From Plotosus lineatus (Eukaryota; Chordata; Actinopteri; Siluriformes; Plotosidae), in the NCBI GenBank assembly GCA_024760905.1, contig CM045751.1:10642501-10706500 (forward strand): a DNA stretch of 64,000 nucleotides, in the 5' to 3' direction. Shown here one piece after another: positions 1 to 10,309 of the stretch. The notes under the pieces are model-generated. The model was not told where the DNA came from. It worked only from the letters and a program-made list of their open reading frames with translations, and made no database searches. How positions within the stretch are numbered: the first letter of the stretch is position 1; every line of letters starts with the position of its first letter. The position numbers and the translations under genes were made by a program.

Positions 1-717
1 ATAGTCTCTGCTGACGAACTAGTTTTCGGCGGACGAACCAAGCCACGCGGTCGAACAGCGCCACGGTGGCGGCCACGAGAAGCTGACGCACGCTCACTGC
101 GTCCCAGTTCGTCACCCCCTTTCTTTGAGTGCGGACGTGGTTTGTGTTTGCTAGACATTTTGGACCATATTGAGTGTACTTTTGCTATTATGGGACCGAA
201 AAAGACCCCACCACAGGCGGAGATCATTGAAAAACACGAACGAGGTGTGCGTTTGTGTGACTCAGCGTCCCAGTACCAGTACGCTAAGTCTACCATTGCT
301 CCCATCCTTAAGAACAAGGAAGCTATTAAGGGTGCGTGTGTGGCTAAGGGTGTTTCCAAACAGTAGGCGTTTCCAAACACTCCTTCCAAACAGTAAGTCC
401 CTCCCTCCCTCCTCCTCCCACTCCATTCCATCAAGCCATCAACTACCATCACAAAGGTAAATAAAACGACTTTATTATACAGTACAGTTTATTTCTTTAA
501 TTACAATACAAGAGCACATTTATTATACATAAAATAAGGTATATTTTTGTGTAGTTTTAAGGCTTATTTAGTAGAAAATTATGTTTTATGGGGACCTGGG
601 AACGGATTATTCTCATTTTAATGGTTTCTTATGGGAAATAAATGTTCGGAAGACGAACTTTTCGCCTTACACACACTTTCTGGGAACCAATTATGTTCGT
701 GAGCTGAGGTATCACTG
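1..717 (+). mobile_element. Tigger/pogo-like DNA transposon, left part cut by window edge (Tig-2 group)
   Basis: The right end reads as a terminal inverted repeat (gaggtatcactg) followed by TA, matching the ends of the elements at 58,771 and 60,122. Just inside are the usual 'ggaaccaattatgttcgt' and 'acgaacttttcgcctta' blocks. The interior holds a decayed helix-turn-helix coding piece. The left terminus lies outside the window, so the full length is unknown. Family assignment rests on the TIR plus the transposase relic. Confidence 0.75.
190..366 (+). pseudogene. Relic of a Tigger (CENP-B/Jerky-like) transposase N-terminal HTH
   Basis: From the ATG at 190 the frame reads a short lysine/proline start, then 'EIIEKHERG', a damaged serine-rich turn, and 'STIAPILKNKEAIKG'. 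That order is the CENP-B-type N-terminal psq/HTH domain of Tigger transposases, which binds the terminal repeats. The reading stops at 364-366 and no DDE catalytic domain follows before the element ends at 717, so this is a non-functional internal-deletion derivative. Confidence 0.7.
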
Positions 718-1005
718 TATAATATAATATAATAGTGCAATTTCGTTTAATGCGGTTATCTACTGATTTATTGTATTATTATTATTTTTATTACTTTTGT
801 TGTTACAGTATTATTGTATTGTTGCTGGGTCTGTGTAAGGTCCTTTTCAATATAGAATTTATGTATGTTTATTTTATAGCAGTTTGTGTGTTGTTGATTT
901 GAGCCTTTTCTGTTTGTAACTTGATTCCTTGAACAACTGCACAAGAATTCCTATGTGTGAAAAAAACACAAATAGCGATTAAAAATCCTGAATCCTGAAT
1001 CCTGT
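718..1005. other. AT-rich sequence, nothing recognised
   Basis: TA-rich and T-rich low-complexity sequence between the Tigger end and the next SINE. It includes a short 'aatcctg' tandem near 985-1005. No coding signal. Confidence 0.4.
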
Positions 1006-1262
1006 CCCCTCCCCCCTGAGGAGCAGCTAACTGTGTTATCAAAGGCCGCCCATGTCTCTCACTGTCTATGTTATGAGGTTCATCCAACAGAACCATCGCT
1101 GGCTGACTTTCGTCAAGAGTAGCTGCATAGCCGTCAGCATGTTTCTGCCCTGTGATGATGGTCTGGCAAGCCATCCAGGGAGTACTCTTGAGTACCGGCT
1201 GAGATGGGCACCAGCCTCCCCGAGACCCTAATTAGGATTAAGCGGTTCAGAAAAATGAATGA
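1006..1262 (+). mobile_element. SINE-A2, head missing
   Basis: The body begins with 'cagctaactgtgttatcaaa' and runs through the family core (ggccgcccatgtctctcac, ccgtcagcatgtttctgccc). It then passes directly into a 'ctaattaggattaagcggtt' tail ending in GAATGAATGA-like repeats. The tRNA-like head is lost. This is the tail variant shared with SINE-C rather than the RTE-type tail. Confidence 0.75.
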
Positions 1263-2254
1263 ACAGAGGAAAACCAGAAGTAAGTCAGAGCTCAGTCAGT
1301 CTCTAGAAGAATAGTGAAACATTCTTTAAGAGATGCCAACATTACATCACCAACCAATATTCTCATAAAACTGTAAGACTGCGCCTGAGAGATTACTGAT
1401 GCAAATGTTCACGCCTGCATTTGGCTGGACTTGTTCAGCTAAAATAGAGCACACTTCACAGTTGATATCCAGCCATTTCATATAAAAGAGGCAGAAAACC
1501 AAATAATTTTTCCACTTCTGTCCCAGAGGATTACGGTGAAGTTGTACAGACAAGGCAAACAAACATGCCTGCGCAAGCGCCAGAACATTAGCACATCATG
1601 ATTACTTAATGTACACAGTGGCCGTCTCGGGCTAGCGAGTGCTGTGATAAGTGGATCTAATGCATATTTGAAAATGTCTATTCCCTCAGTCACCATGCTC
1701 GTTCCTTCATAAACTACACGTTATGCCTTTTTTGTTGACGTCCAACCTGGCCTCTCAGGAAACTCTAAGTTGTTTGACATGTGCAGCATTTATAACATTA
1801 CAAACATATAACAGTATTCAGTGTCCAATTTATTACTTTAAACTAAATCACAAATATAAATGAAAGGAAGAGTGTGTCAAGACCTTTTCGTCAGTAACCC
1901 CATCAAAGCAATGATGAATAAATAAGGACCGATGCTGAGCAGATTGATGGACCATCAGCATGATGATGACATGTTTATCAGATATGGTATAAATTTTGAG
2001 CTACATAAAAACAGTTTCATACACTCTGACAAAAATTATATTATACAACCTACCTGATTGGTCATCTATGCAGATGTACAATATTGTGCTTGGAAAATAA
2101 TCAGCAAAGACGTGGTATGATGCCGTCATTCATTTGTTCATTCATTCTTGATCTGTTGTCCTTATTGGGACTTTTGGAATCTCTCTCTTCACACTGTATA
2201 ATTCAATGATCCCCACTCTGCACCAAGCAGAGAGACAATTATGTACAGCCAAAT
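1263..2254. other. Non-repetitive intergenic DNA
   Basis: No repeat family or protein domain recognised. Short open frames on the minus strand near 1347-1696 show no codon bias or known domain. Confidence 0.35.
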
Positions 2255-2395
2255 AAGAGTAATCTGCATATCTTAGGACTGTGGGAGAAAACCCATGCAA
2301 GCTCAAGGAGAACATCAAACTTCCACCCAGATATGTCCTCCTGACCATGGGGCTTGAACCCAGGACCTTGTTGCTGTGAGGCAACTAACATAACA
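2255..2395 (-). mobile_element. SINE-C fragment
   Basis: The reverse complement reads a tRNA-like head with a B-box-like 'gggttcaagcccc' and a 'gaagtttgatgttctccttg' segment, typical of the abundant fish SINE seen complete at 25,070. 3' truncated. Confidence 0.6.
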
Positions 2396-2461
2396 CTTTC
2401 TATTATTCTGCAACGTTTTAATTACACACACCCATCGATTCATCTATATAATATTATATAT

Positions 2462-2799
2462 ACTTTTACATTTGGCTTTTTCCCTTTTTCAGGGGTCACC
2501 ACAGCGAATCATCTGATTCACACATTTGATTTGGCATAGGTGTTTACATCGAATGCCCTTCCTGACACCACCGTATAGCAAGGGGCAGAAACACGCTGAT
2601 GGCTTTGCAGCTACTCTTTACCAAAGTCACCAATGGTTCTTTTACATGCCTCTCACCATAGACAGTGAGACATGGCCGGCCTTTGATAACCCAGTTAGCT
2701 GCATTGGGGGATAGTGACAATCTTGTGGAGAGTGGGACTCGAACCCCCAACCCTAGGATCAGAGATCCAGTGCCCTATACCACTTGGCCACCACTGCCC
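2462..2799 (-). mobile_element. SINE-A1, near full length, minus strand
   Basis: On the minus strand: head 'gggcagtggtggccaagtgg', B box 'gggttcgagtccc', family core, then the RTE-type tail with 'gaatcagatgattcgctgtg' and 'gtgacccctgaaaaagggaa'. It is one of the better preserved copies of this form. Confidence 0.85.
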
Positions 2800-2838
2800 A
2801 TATACATATATATCATTATTGTTATAAAATTTTTTATT

Positions 2839-2839
<1 letters not shown>

Positions 2840-2883
<44 letters not shown>
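2840..2883. repeat. (TA)n microsatellite
   Basis: Uninterrupted TA dinucleotides with a few 'catata' interruptions. Confidence 0.9.
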
Positions 2884-2889
<6 letters not shown>

Positions 2890-2892
2890 ATA

Positions 2893-3045
2893 TATTGTAA
2901 CACGCTCACCTCACAACAGGAAGGTTGCCTTGTGACTGGTGGATGTTTTCCTGTGTGGAGTTTGCATGTTGTTGCCATGCTTGAGGGTTCCCTCTGGGTG
3001 CTCTGGTTTCCTTCCACATTCAAGCATGAGTGTTGGAAATCATAC
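2893..3045 (+). mobile_element. SINE-C fragment
   Basis: Contains 'cacctcacaacaggaaggtt' and 'gtgtggagtttgcatgttg', the head and body of the SINE-C family. The tail is missing. Confidence 0.6.
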
Positions 3046-3513
3046 GTTCACACATTAGATAAAAATCACAAACATTTTTATGGCTCTGAGGCTCAAAGTT
3101 TGTAGTGATACTTCATCTTTGTGAGAAGCTGGACTTTTCCCATGACTGGGTGTGGTTTCAGAACCTTCACCTGACATCCATCATCCCTGGGCGGAGATTA
3201 CAGCTGACACAGCATAAAATCTAATTTTACTGTATATACTTTTTACTCTTTTTTTTAAAGATTATCCTATTTTTCCTACATTGTTAACCTTGCATTGGTA
3301 GTATGACAAACTCATAACTCAGAGTGTTACTGTTTAATCTCTGACGGTTAAAAAGTACTGATATTGGTGATATGTTCCAAAAATGCTAAACAAATGTCTC
3401 CGAACAGGAAAACTCACCATATCAATAATAACATTCAAAAAAATTGAATCACATGAAGAGTTTATTATATAAGCCAGTATTTATATGGTTGACACTATAA
3501 AAAAAGGTAATGT
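3046..3513. other. Intergenic DNA, nothing recognised
   Basis: AT-rich unique sequence without coding potential, running into a poly(A) tract. Confidence 0.35.
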
Positions 3514-3552
<39 letters not shown>

Positions 3553-3564
3553 AACAAAAAAAAA
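3514..3564. repeat. Poly(A) tract
   Basis: About 37 uninterrupted A residues followed by A-rich sequence, directly before a SINE-A head. Confidence 0.9.
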
Positions 3565-3570
3565 TGTTTA

Positions 3571-3700
3571 GGGTAGTGGTGGCCTGGTGCTAAGGTTCTG
3601 GTTCACTGATCCTAAGGTTGAGGGTTCAAGCTTCACTCTCAACATGTCACTGATCATGATCATGCCGCTCTTCTTTGCACCGACGCATTATTATTTTGAT
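3571..3700 (+). mobile_element. SINE-A head fragment
   Basis: Reads 'gggtagtggtggcctggtg', 'actgatcctaaggttgaggg', then decays after 'ctctcaacatgtcactg'. Only the tRNA-like portion is retained, so the tail type cannot be told. Confidence 0.6.
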
Positions 3701-4429
3701 AATTCTTTTCTACACACATGGCAGAATCCAGCATCTAGAACAGTGTGATAGTGACACCTCATGTCATTATCACATGCATATTTGTCACTGACGGTGTCAG
3801 TAGTAACACCTCATTGCACATCATTCGAACATTCATTGTTCTCATGTAGCACTGCACTGCTCCGTCAACAGAAAGTTTCATGTCTGCAATACACTATTTC
3901 ATAATTTTCTACACTTTAATAGTCACACAATAATGGATAGTTTTATTGAAATTTCAGCAGTTCAAGTCAGGCAAATGACCTGAGGAGGATCACTGTTAAA
4001 CAGTTTGTCAGAACTACCCTAGAATGAAAAAAAAAAAAAAAAAAAAACCAATAAGATGGTAGGCTTCAAATCATGGAATGACAGCACAGTCTCCAAATTA
4101 AACCTTATTGAGCTGGGTTGAAATGAAGTGAACAGGAGGGTGAAGGCAAAGCAACCAATGGGGGGGGGGGGGGGGGGGGCAAACATGTTTGTGGGAACTT
4201 CTGCAACACTGTTGGGACGAACCTTCAGAATAATATTTGATTTCCACCATTAAAGGAACACGTACACAATAATCCTCCTGGACCAAGGTGACCTGACTGG
4301 TCGACTATCTGGTGGTTAAATGGATATGATGTTTAAATCAAAACAGTGGACACTCAAGCTTTGTCACAGTCACGTAATTAGGATCATTGTAATGATATAA
4401 AAATTAAAAACATCTATAATTTTGTTCTT
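3701..4429. other. Intergenic DNA with an A tract and a G18 tract
   Basis: No gene or repeat family recognised. It contains a 20-nt A run near 4028-4047 and a run of about 18 G at 4161-4178, which could form a G-quadruplex. Confidence 0.4.
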
Positions 4430-4500
4430 GGGCAGTGGTGGCCTGGTTGCTGGATCACTCACTGATCCCAAGGTTGAGGGTTCAAGTTCACAAAAGACAT
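4430..4500 (+). mobile_element. SINE-A head fragment
   Basis: Short copy of the tRNA-like head (ggcagtggtggcctgg, tgatcccaaggttgagggtt), truncated after the B box. Confidence 0.55.
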
Positions 4501-5816
4501 TTTCTATACAAGTGGGCTCTTGTTAAGAGAACTCTATTTAATCGACAAAGAAGCCTTTTCATTCATTATGAAATTGTAAATATAATTGTAGCAGTGCAGC
4601 TACCCAGCAGGTAATGAGTGATTGTGTACACCTGTGTATGCCAGCTTATGTTCCGCTTTTCAACCACAGTAAGTAGCCAGGCACCAGAGAGGGATGAAGC
4701 TGGCTGGAAGTACCTCCCCTGACCAGGATGTGCTCAAACATAGCCAAACACAGGGATATTGGATTGGGGTATTTGTTATATTGGATGGGGTCTTTGTTTT
4801 ATTGTGTGTTTATTAAAACAGTACTCAGAAGTAATGTTGATTTTTAGAAGTCGCTTTCCTCCATCCCCTGCTGTCTGTGTCTTCAATTCCCAGAAACTGG
4901 GATTATCACAAAAATACCTCAGAATTGTGCAAAAGAATATGTAAAATATTATTCAACCTGAGAAAAAAATTCAGCAAATATGATATGTATATACGCAAGA
5001 TCATATACCTGAGCCAAAATAAAACAACCGAGAGTCAAGTGTGATACCACTGGGGTTTTTTTTTACCCTCGCAGTGCCCAAAGCTGATCTAATCGGCTTT
5101 ACGTCCCGTTTCCCAGTGCCAAAGCCCATCTCATTGGTTTTCCCATGCACGTATTTTCAAACGTTAGCCATTATCATTAACTCAAAAGTAAATACAAGTA
5201 GACCATTTGTGTGCTCGATGTGACTGGTTGATAACATAAAAATCCGGTTTTCACAGTAAAATTCAACCAATAGCTGTAACAGTAATGAACAAAAATAGGC
5301 ATTGAAATATCGTGAGACTGTCTGGAAAATGGCGGCCACTCAGTGTTTTGTGTCTTCAGATGACCCCGACAGCGAAGACGATTTGGAATCCTGGAATTGA
5401 ATTTACCTAATATTATGTTGCATATTATAACTAATATACAACATGCACTGTTTAAAGTTTTATTCTTTGAAATATTGCCTAATTCTGTATAAATGTATAC
5501 CAGTATCTAAATTTGGCAAAAGCTCAATTTTTTTCATAAGTGGAGACATGGTGACTCATTTGGATCTAATTAAGGAACAAATAGGGATATTTCAATTATT
5601 TTTCCTTTTTCGGGTTCTCTTGCATTGAGTAATAATCCTGCACAAAATCATTATCAAAAATTATGAATAACTCTAGAGTCACCTGGTTAGCTAAGTTTGA
5701 GTGATCCATAGTATGGCGGCCATCTTGTATTTCCGGTCAAGTGAGCAGAAATCGTCCTTTTTGCCCCCCCAAAAAATAAGTTTTTTAAAAGGACAATACA
5801 AGAGCTACTCATAACA
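4501..5816. other. Intergenic DNA with a short acidic open frame
   Basis: Mostly unique AT-rich DNA. At 5329-5400 a short frame opens with ATG at 5329 and reads an acidic Asp/Ser/Glu-rich peptide ending in LESWN-stop. It resembles the acidic N-terminus of some DNA transposases, but it is too short to assign. Two partial copies of a 'gtgcc(c)aaagc' segment lie at 5077-5125. Confidence 0.35.
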
Positions 5817-6665
5817 TACCGTATTCAATGTAATAAGTGCCCCCCACCAGTGCTATTTATCGTATGTCTAATAACCACCCTTGTGTACTGGGAACAAAAT
5901 GGGAGATCAAACTTGCCAATTTTATTCGATCAGTCTCTGTAACGGTAAAATGAGGCATTCACTGCCTGTAAAAATAAGTTTACACGGTATTTCAAGACCC
6001 CCTGCCACTGGGGAATGTCTATAATGTTCATCAGTACCAACACACTTGATCGTTCCGCCGTACTTTAAAAAAACAGGAAAATATTTTGCTGTGTTCTCCT
6101 GGTAAATGTCCAACAAGATGAACCGTTAGAAATTGCTACAGCAAAACTATGGGATGCTCTGAATGAATGGAGCGATGAGCCAGATATGGACTTATCAGAA
6201 AGTGATGACGAGTATTTATCACCCCATTCTCCTGCTCACTAACTTCATACATTTAAAGACCTTCCTGGCCATGTGCTTTTCAAGTGCCATGTTCTAAAGT
6301 TGACCTCTGTGTTGATTGGTTCAAGGTACCATGTGCTACAGTTGACATTCATGTTGATTTGCTCGATTTTACATGGGGGAATATATTTAAAGGAACAGTA
6401 CCTGGAGGGAAAAGTTAAAGGGTCTTTTTTTTTTTTTTTTAAATCATGCTGTTTTCTGTTTATTTTCAGCTTTCATGTTAGTAATTTGGTTGATACCACA
6501 AAATGAATCATACAAATACCAGTAAAACTCTTATTGTTCTGTTATGTTTTCCACCTTGATGCTAATAAGCACTTACCGCTCCACTCTGCTGGTAAACATT
6601 TTAATAAGCGCCCACCCACTCCAATTTTTTAAGCGCCCTGGGCACTTATCACATCGAATACGGTA
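5817..6665. mobile_element. TA-flanked DNA transposon with ~26-bp terminal inverted repeats
   Basis: The left end 'taccgtattcaatgtaataa' and the right end 'ttatcacatcgaatacggta' are inverted repeats continuing over about 26 bases (both with a gtgcccc/ggggc-type inner block). TA at each end fits a TA-target (Tc1/mariner/pogo-type) insertion. Inside, 6126-6241 reads an acidic Ser/Asp/Glu-rich frame ending in a stop, and 6280-6370 holds two diverged copies of a ~40-bp unit. No complete transposase is visible. Superfamily is inferred only from TIR and TA. Confidence 0.65.
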
Positions 6666-7033
6666 CAGTATATAGTTTACTCATGTAAATCCAATATTTA
6701 GGCATCTAAAACCAATAATACATAAAATACCAGTTGGTTATGCAGAAATATGGCAGGCATTTCAGGGTTCATTATAGGGCACAGCTAGGGTTAAAGCACA
6801 ATTTTAACACCGGAAATTGTTTTTTGCTGTTGATTTTTCATAATTGATGTCAATTTCACGGTCAAAGGTCAAGTTGAAAGATACTTTATGGCAAAAAATA
6901 GAAAAAAATAAAGGTGGATCTGAAATGATCTATATATCTCTGCATTCCAAATAGATATGTCTTCCTACATCTGATGCCATAAGAATTTTTACAACTTTAA
7001 AAGATGTAAATTAACCCTGTAAATAAGACAATA
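6666..7033. other. Intergenic DNA, nothing recognised
   Basis: AT-rich sequence without recognised repeats or coding signal. Confidence 0.35.
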
Positions 7034-7372
7034 TTATACATGAAAATGTAAGAGTATTCCAAAAACATCTTCACCATCTTCTCTAATCTTTGATGTGCAT
7101 GAAAAGCCAGTGCTGTCAGGAACAATAAGGTGTCTTAAGCTGTAGTACGATTGGCATCTAGGTGGCATATGGGACTCTACTGGTGAAGACCTTGTCAGTT
7201 TCACTGAACAGGTGTAACAGCAATTTAGGGGAGGGGACAACTTCAATAATCCGTTGAGTACAAACTGGCAGAGCTCTTCAACATATCGCCAGGACTTTCC
7301 ACAGGGTGCCAGATATGTGTCAGATTGCCAGCCAAGATGCAGTTCCACAGTGAGATAAATGTGCCAAACATC
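7034..7372 (-). pseudogene. Unrecognised coding-like stretch
   Basis: An open minus-strand frame of about 110 codons, from a stop at ~7373 to the stop at 7034-7036. It reads non-repetitive, amino-acid-balanced protein (for example 'VELHLGWQSDTYLAPCGKSW' and 'RYVEELCQFVLNG') with six cysteines. It has no ATG near its start, and a (CA)n tract lies immediately upstream. I do not recognise the family. It may be an exon-sized relic of a transposon or retrocopy, or a chance open frame. Confidence 0.25.
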
Positions 7373-7385
7373 TCACAAATTCAGT

Positions 7386-7412
7386 CTCACACACACACAC
7401 ACACACACACAA
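7386..7412. repeat. (CA)n microsatellite
   Basis: Thirteen or so CA units. Confidence 0.9.
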
Positions 7413-7833
7413 AATATTAAAAAATACCATGTGTGTCTATATCACACTCTATAGTTATGATTAGAGTAACAGAGGATGTGTGATCTGTATCTCTAATATC
7501 AAACTATTATTTTAATGACAGTGGGATCAGTTCAGAAATCAGATTACAGTTATGCTTTGATGGATTACATTTTTGATAAGAAAATACTGACAAAGTATAC
7601 CAATAGAGTAACATGCAAATTTTGTTTTTCAATTTATTTGTCCCATTATTTATAGCACAAGATTTACTTTGGTAAGTTTTGTTACTGTTGACATTTTGTA
7701 CTACGAAAGAATTTGAAATTAAAATTATCTTGAAATAGATTTTTCACTCAGGCCACCCCAACACTTGTTCGAAAAAATGACTTAAATCGAATTAGCTTGT
7801 CTCTAGGCTAGCCTAGGCCAAATTTACTTATAT

Positions 7834-7842
<9 letters not shown>

Positions 7843-7884
<42 letters not shown>

Positions 7885-7905
7885 CACACATATATACATA
7901 CACAC
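7843..7905. repeat. (TA)n/(CA)n compound microsatellite
   Basis: TA run followed by 'cacata' and CA repeats, directly left of a Tig-3 element. Confidence 0.85.
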
Positions 7906-8635
7906 ACCCCGCACTTTCCACGGTTAAGTGGGACAGAGATCCCCCCCCATGGCCGCCAAATTCCACGAAGTAGGATCAACCTCCCCTGACTGACGTATAC
8001 TGTATGTGCATGTATGAGATTTCCCTTCGGCTTTTTCCCTTCTTCAGGGGTCGCCACAGCGAATGATTCGCACGTTTGGTTTTGCATAGGTTTTTATGTC
8101 GAATGCCCTTCCTGAAACAACCCTTTTTTAGCAAGGGACAGAAACACGCTGACGGCTTTGCAGCCTATTCTTTACGAAAGTCAGCAATGGTTCTTTTACG
8201 TTCCTCACATCATAGACAGTGAGAGACATGGCCGGCCTTTGATAACCCAGTTAGCTGCACTGGAGGGGACAGTGACAACCTTGTGGGGACTCGAACTCCC
8301 AACCTTAGGATCAGCGATCCAGCACCCTATACCACCACTTTCCCTTACTGTATATAATATCAATAAATACATATTCAATGCTATAAATGCTTCCGCGCGC
8401 ACACCTCACATAATGTAAATAATTTTGTTGTGTGTGTGTGTGTGTGTGGGGGGGGGTTATGGGTTGTTTTTTTATTTGCATAATTGGCCTTGTTTTGCGG
8501 TATTTTCCTTAACTTTTCCCATTATTCTTCCTTGACTTCCTTATTTTTCCATTGGATGAAGATTTAAAAAAACAAAACAAAACCACGATGCACTGAAGCC
8601 ACATGAATTGAAGAGCGAAGTAGTGAGAGATCCAT
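7906..8635. mobile_element. Tig-3 MITE interrupted by a SINE-A1
   Basis: The left part carries 'gcactttccacggttaagtg' and 'cacgaagtaggatcaacctc'. The right part carries 'aataaatacatattcaatgc', 'ataattggccttgttttgcg' and 'gatgcactgaagccacatga' up to a degraded 'gtagtgagagatcc' terminus. Other copies are at 14,821, 17,625, 39,289, 48,618 and 62,641. A SINE occupies 8018-8345. Non-autonomous; no coding sequence. Confidence 0.75.
8018..8345 (-). mobile_element. SINE-A1 inserted in a Tig-3 MITE
   Basis: The minus strand reads head, B box (gggagttcgagtcc), core and RTE-type tail (gaatcattcgctgtggcgac, then cccctgaagaagggaaaaag). The flanking MITE resumes at 'gtatataatatcaataaata', so the SINE is younger than its host. 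Confidence 0.85.
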
Positions 8636-8648
8636 GTGTGTGTGTGTG

Positions 8649-8688
<40 letters not shown>
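8633..8688. repeat. (GT)n/(CA)n microsatellite
   Basis: Short GT run, 'tata', then about 20 CA units. The next element starts directly in the CA run. Confidence 0.9.
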
Positions 8689-8692
<4 letters not shown>

Positions 8693-9322
8693 GGGACCTC
8701 ACCATACGAAATTAATCTGTTCCAGAAGTGCTTTCGTCACCTGGATTTTTCGTAAATTGAACCGCATTTTACATGTAAAACGCATGATTAGTTCCAAGGC
8801 AACCAATATTACCCTCTAAACCATTCCTTTGTGATATCACTCAACTGCATGCCACAAGCCCACTTCTTTTCACTCGCACCAGGAATCACACGCACGCATG
8901 TGTGTGTGTGTGCACGCTCGTGTTGACCATGTCTTCTTAGCAGAGTTATAATCTTACAAATGTTTATGCAAGGTTAAAAGCCTGAGCCAAAAAAGAAAGT
9001 TGCAATGAGCACACCCGAAAAACTCACAAAACAACAGTAACTCTGTCCTTTACACAAAAAGCATCATGGTATTATGGAGATACAGCTACATAATAGCCAA
9101 TGGGAGGGAGCTGCGTCATCCCTCCGAGCCAATGGGAGGCCGGTGGGGAGAGATGTTGGGAGATAGCCAATGGAAGAGCAACTCATGAATTGTTTGAATT
9201 TTTGAGATGGCACCTTCGTAACGTGAACTTGTTTCGTATCCAGAGACAAAAATTTTAGGATAACGAGTTTCGTAACCTGAATTTTTCGTTTGTTGGGACT
9301 TTCGTAAGGTGAGGTACCACTG
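8689..9322. mobile_element. Tig-1 MITE with terminal inverted repeats
   Basis: The ends 'cagtgggacctcaccatacg' and 'cgtaaggtgaggtaccactg' are inverted repeats. Subterminal 'ttcgtaaatt...' and 'ttttcgtttgttgggacttt' blocks match the copies at 37,236 and 45,803. It is flanked by (CA)n on the left and (TG)n(TA)n on the right, so it sits in or next to a microsatellite. No intact coding frame. Confidence 0.8.
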
Positions 9323-9330
9323 TGTGTGTA

Positions 9331-9393
<63 letters not shown>
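9323..9393. repeat. (TG)n(TA)n microsatellite
   Basis: A TG run then about 27 TA units. Confidence 0.9.
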
Positions 9394-9396
<3 letters not shown>

Positions 9397-10309
9397 GGTG
9401 GGATAGTCACCATGTAACGTGATGTTTATTTATGCCAGTTGTACAATGATCATAGTATTGTGTTTAATCCAAACAAAACTAGATTAAGATTATTTTTAAA
9501 TATGATATTTATCCATATGAAATAAACATTCAATGGTGTAGTCATCAAATAGGATGTGAGGTCATATGTTAGAACTGGTTTCACATTTAAATCAAATTAA
9601 ATTTTATTTTTAATATAGAAATAAATTATGCATCTGTATTTATGAGCCCTGCGGCTTCTGCTGCATCTCACCAAGAAAAACCCACTTTACAACCTTTTTT
9701 TGTCAGATGAAATTTATGGATCTAAAATAGAAGGGACTGACGTAGGTTTGAGTGACGTTGATTTAAAAATTGCACTCACATAAAAAATATGTGTTGAGCC
9801 TCTGTCATGGGTAAAATTGGTCAGATCTGCCAGTCAAATCATGAGATGCTGACATGAAAGTCATATGATTGCTGAAAGACTATTAGGACTCCAATTATAG
9901 GCAGCGACTAAATCTATATATGTATTATAAAGTCTTAGCCACCAGTCTCCAGCAGAAGAAAATGATTTCCTTGAAATGAGTAAGAAGGAATTATCAGAAA
10001 ACATTGGAACCTTCAGAGATGATTCATGGCTGGTTAAATTCAATTCTCCCTGAATACAACTCTGCTGAGATTTGTAATAGCTGTTAATGTTTTTATTCTC
10101 GTCGATATACAGTCTATGTAATGATAGTTTCGGGTTCTTCTAAATAGAAAGAACCTCGCCAAAGTTCCCTCAGCCATTTTATTTGTCCAATTTATTCTTC
10201 ACAAGTAACATCGCTGTGTGTACACCATACAGGAATGAGAAACATTTATGTTCCACAGGAAAGGAGAATCACAATAATATGTTATTCATCACCTCAGCCA
10301 GTATCACTC
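9394..10309. other. Intergenic DNA, nothing recognised
   Basis: AT-rich unique sequence with no recognised domains or repeats. Confidence 0.35.
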
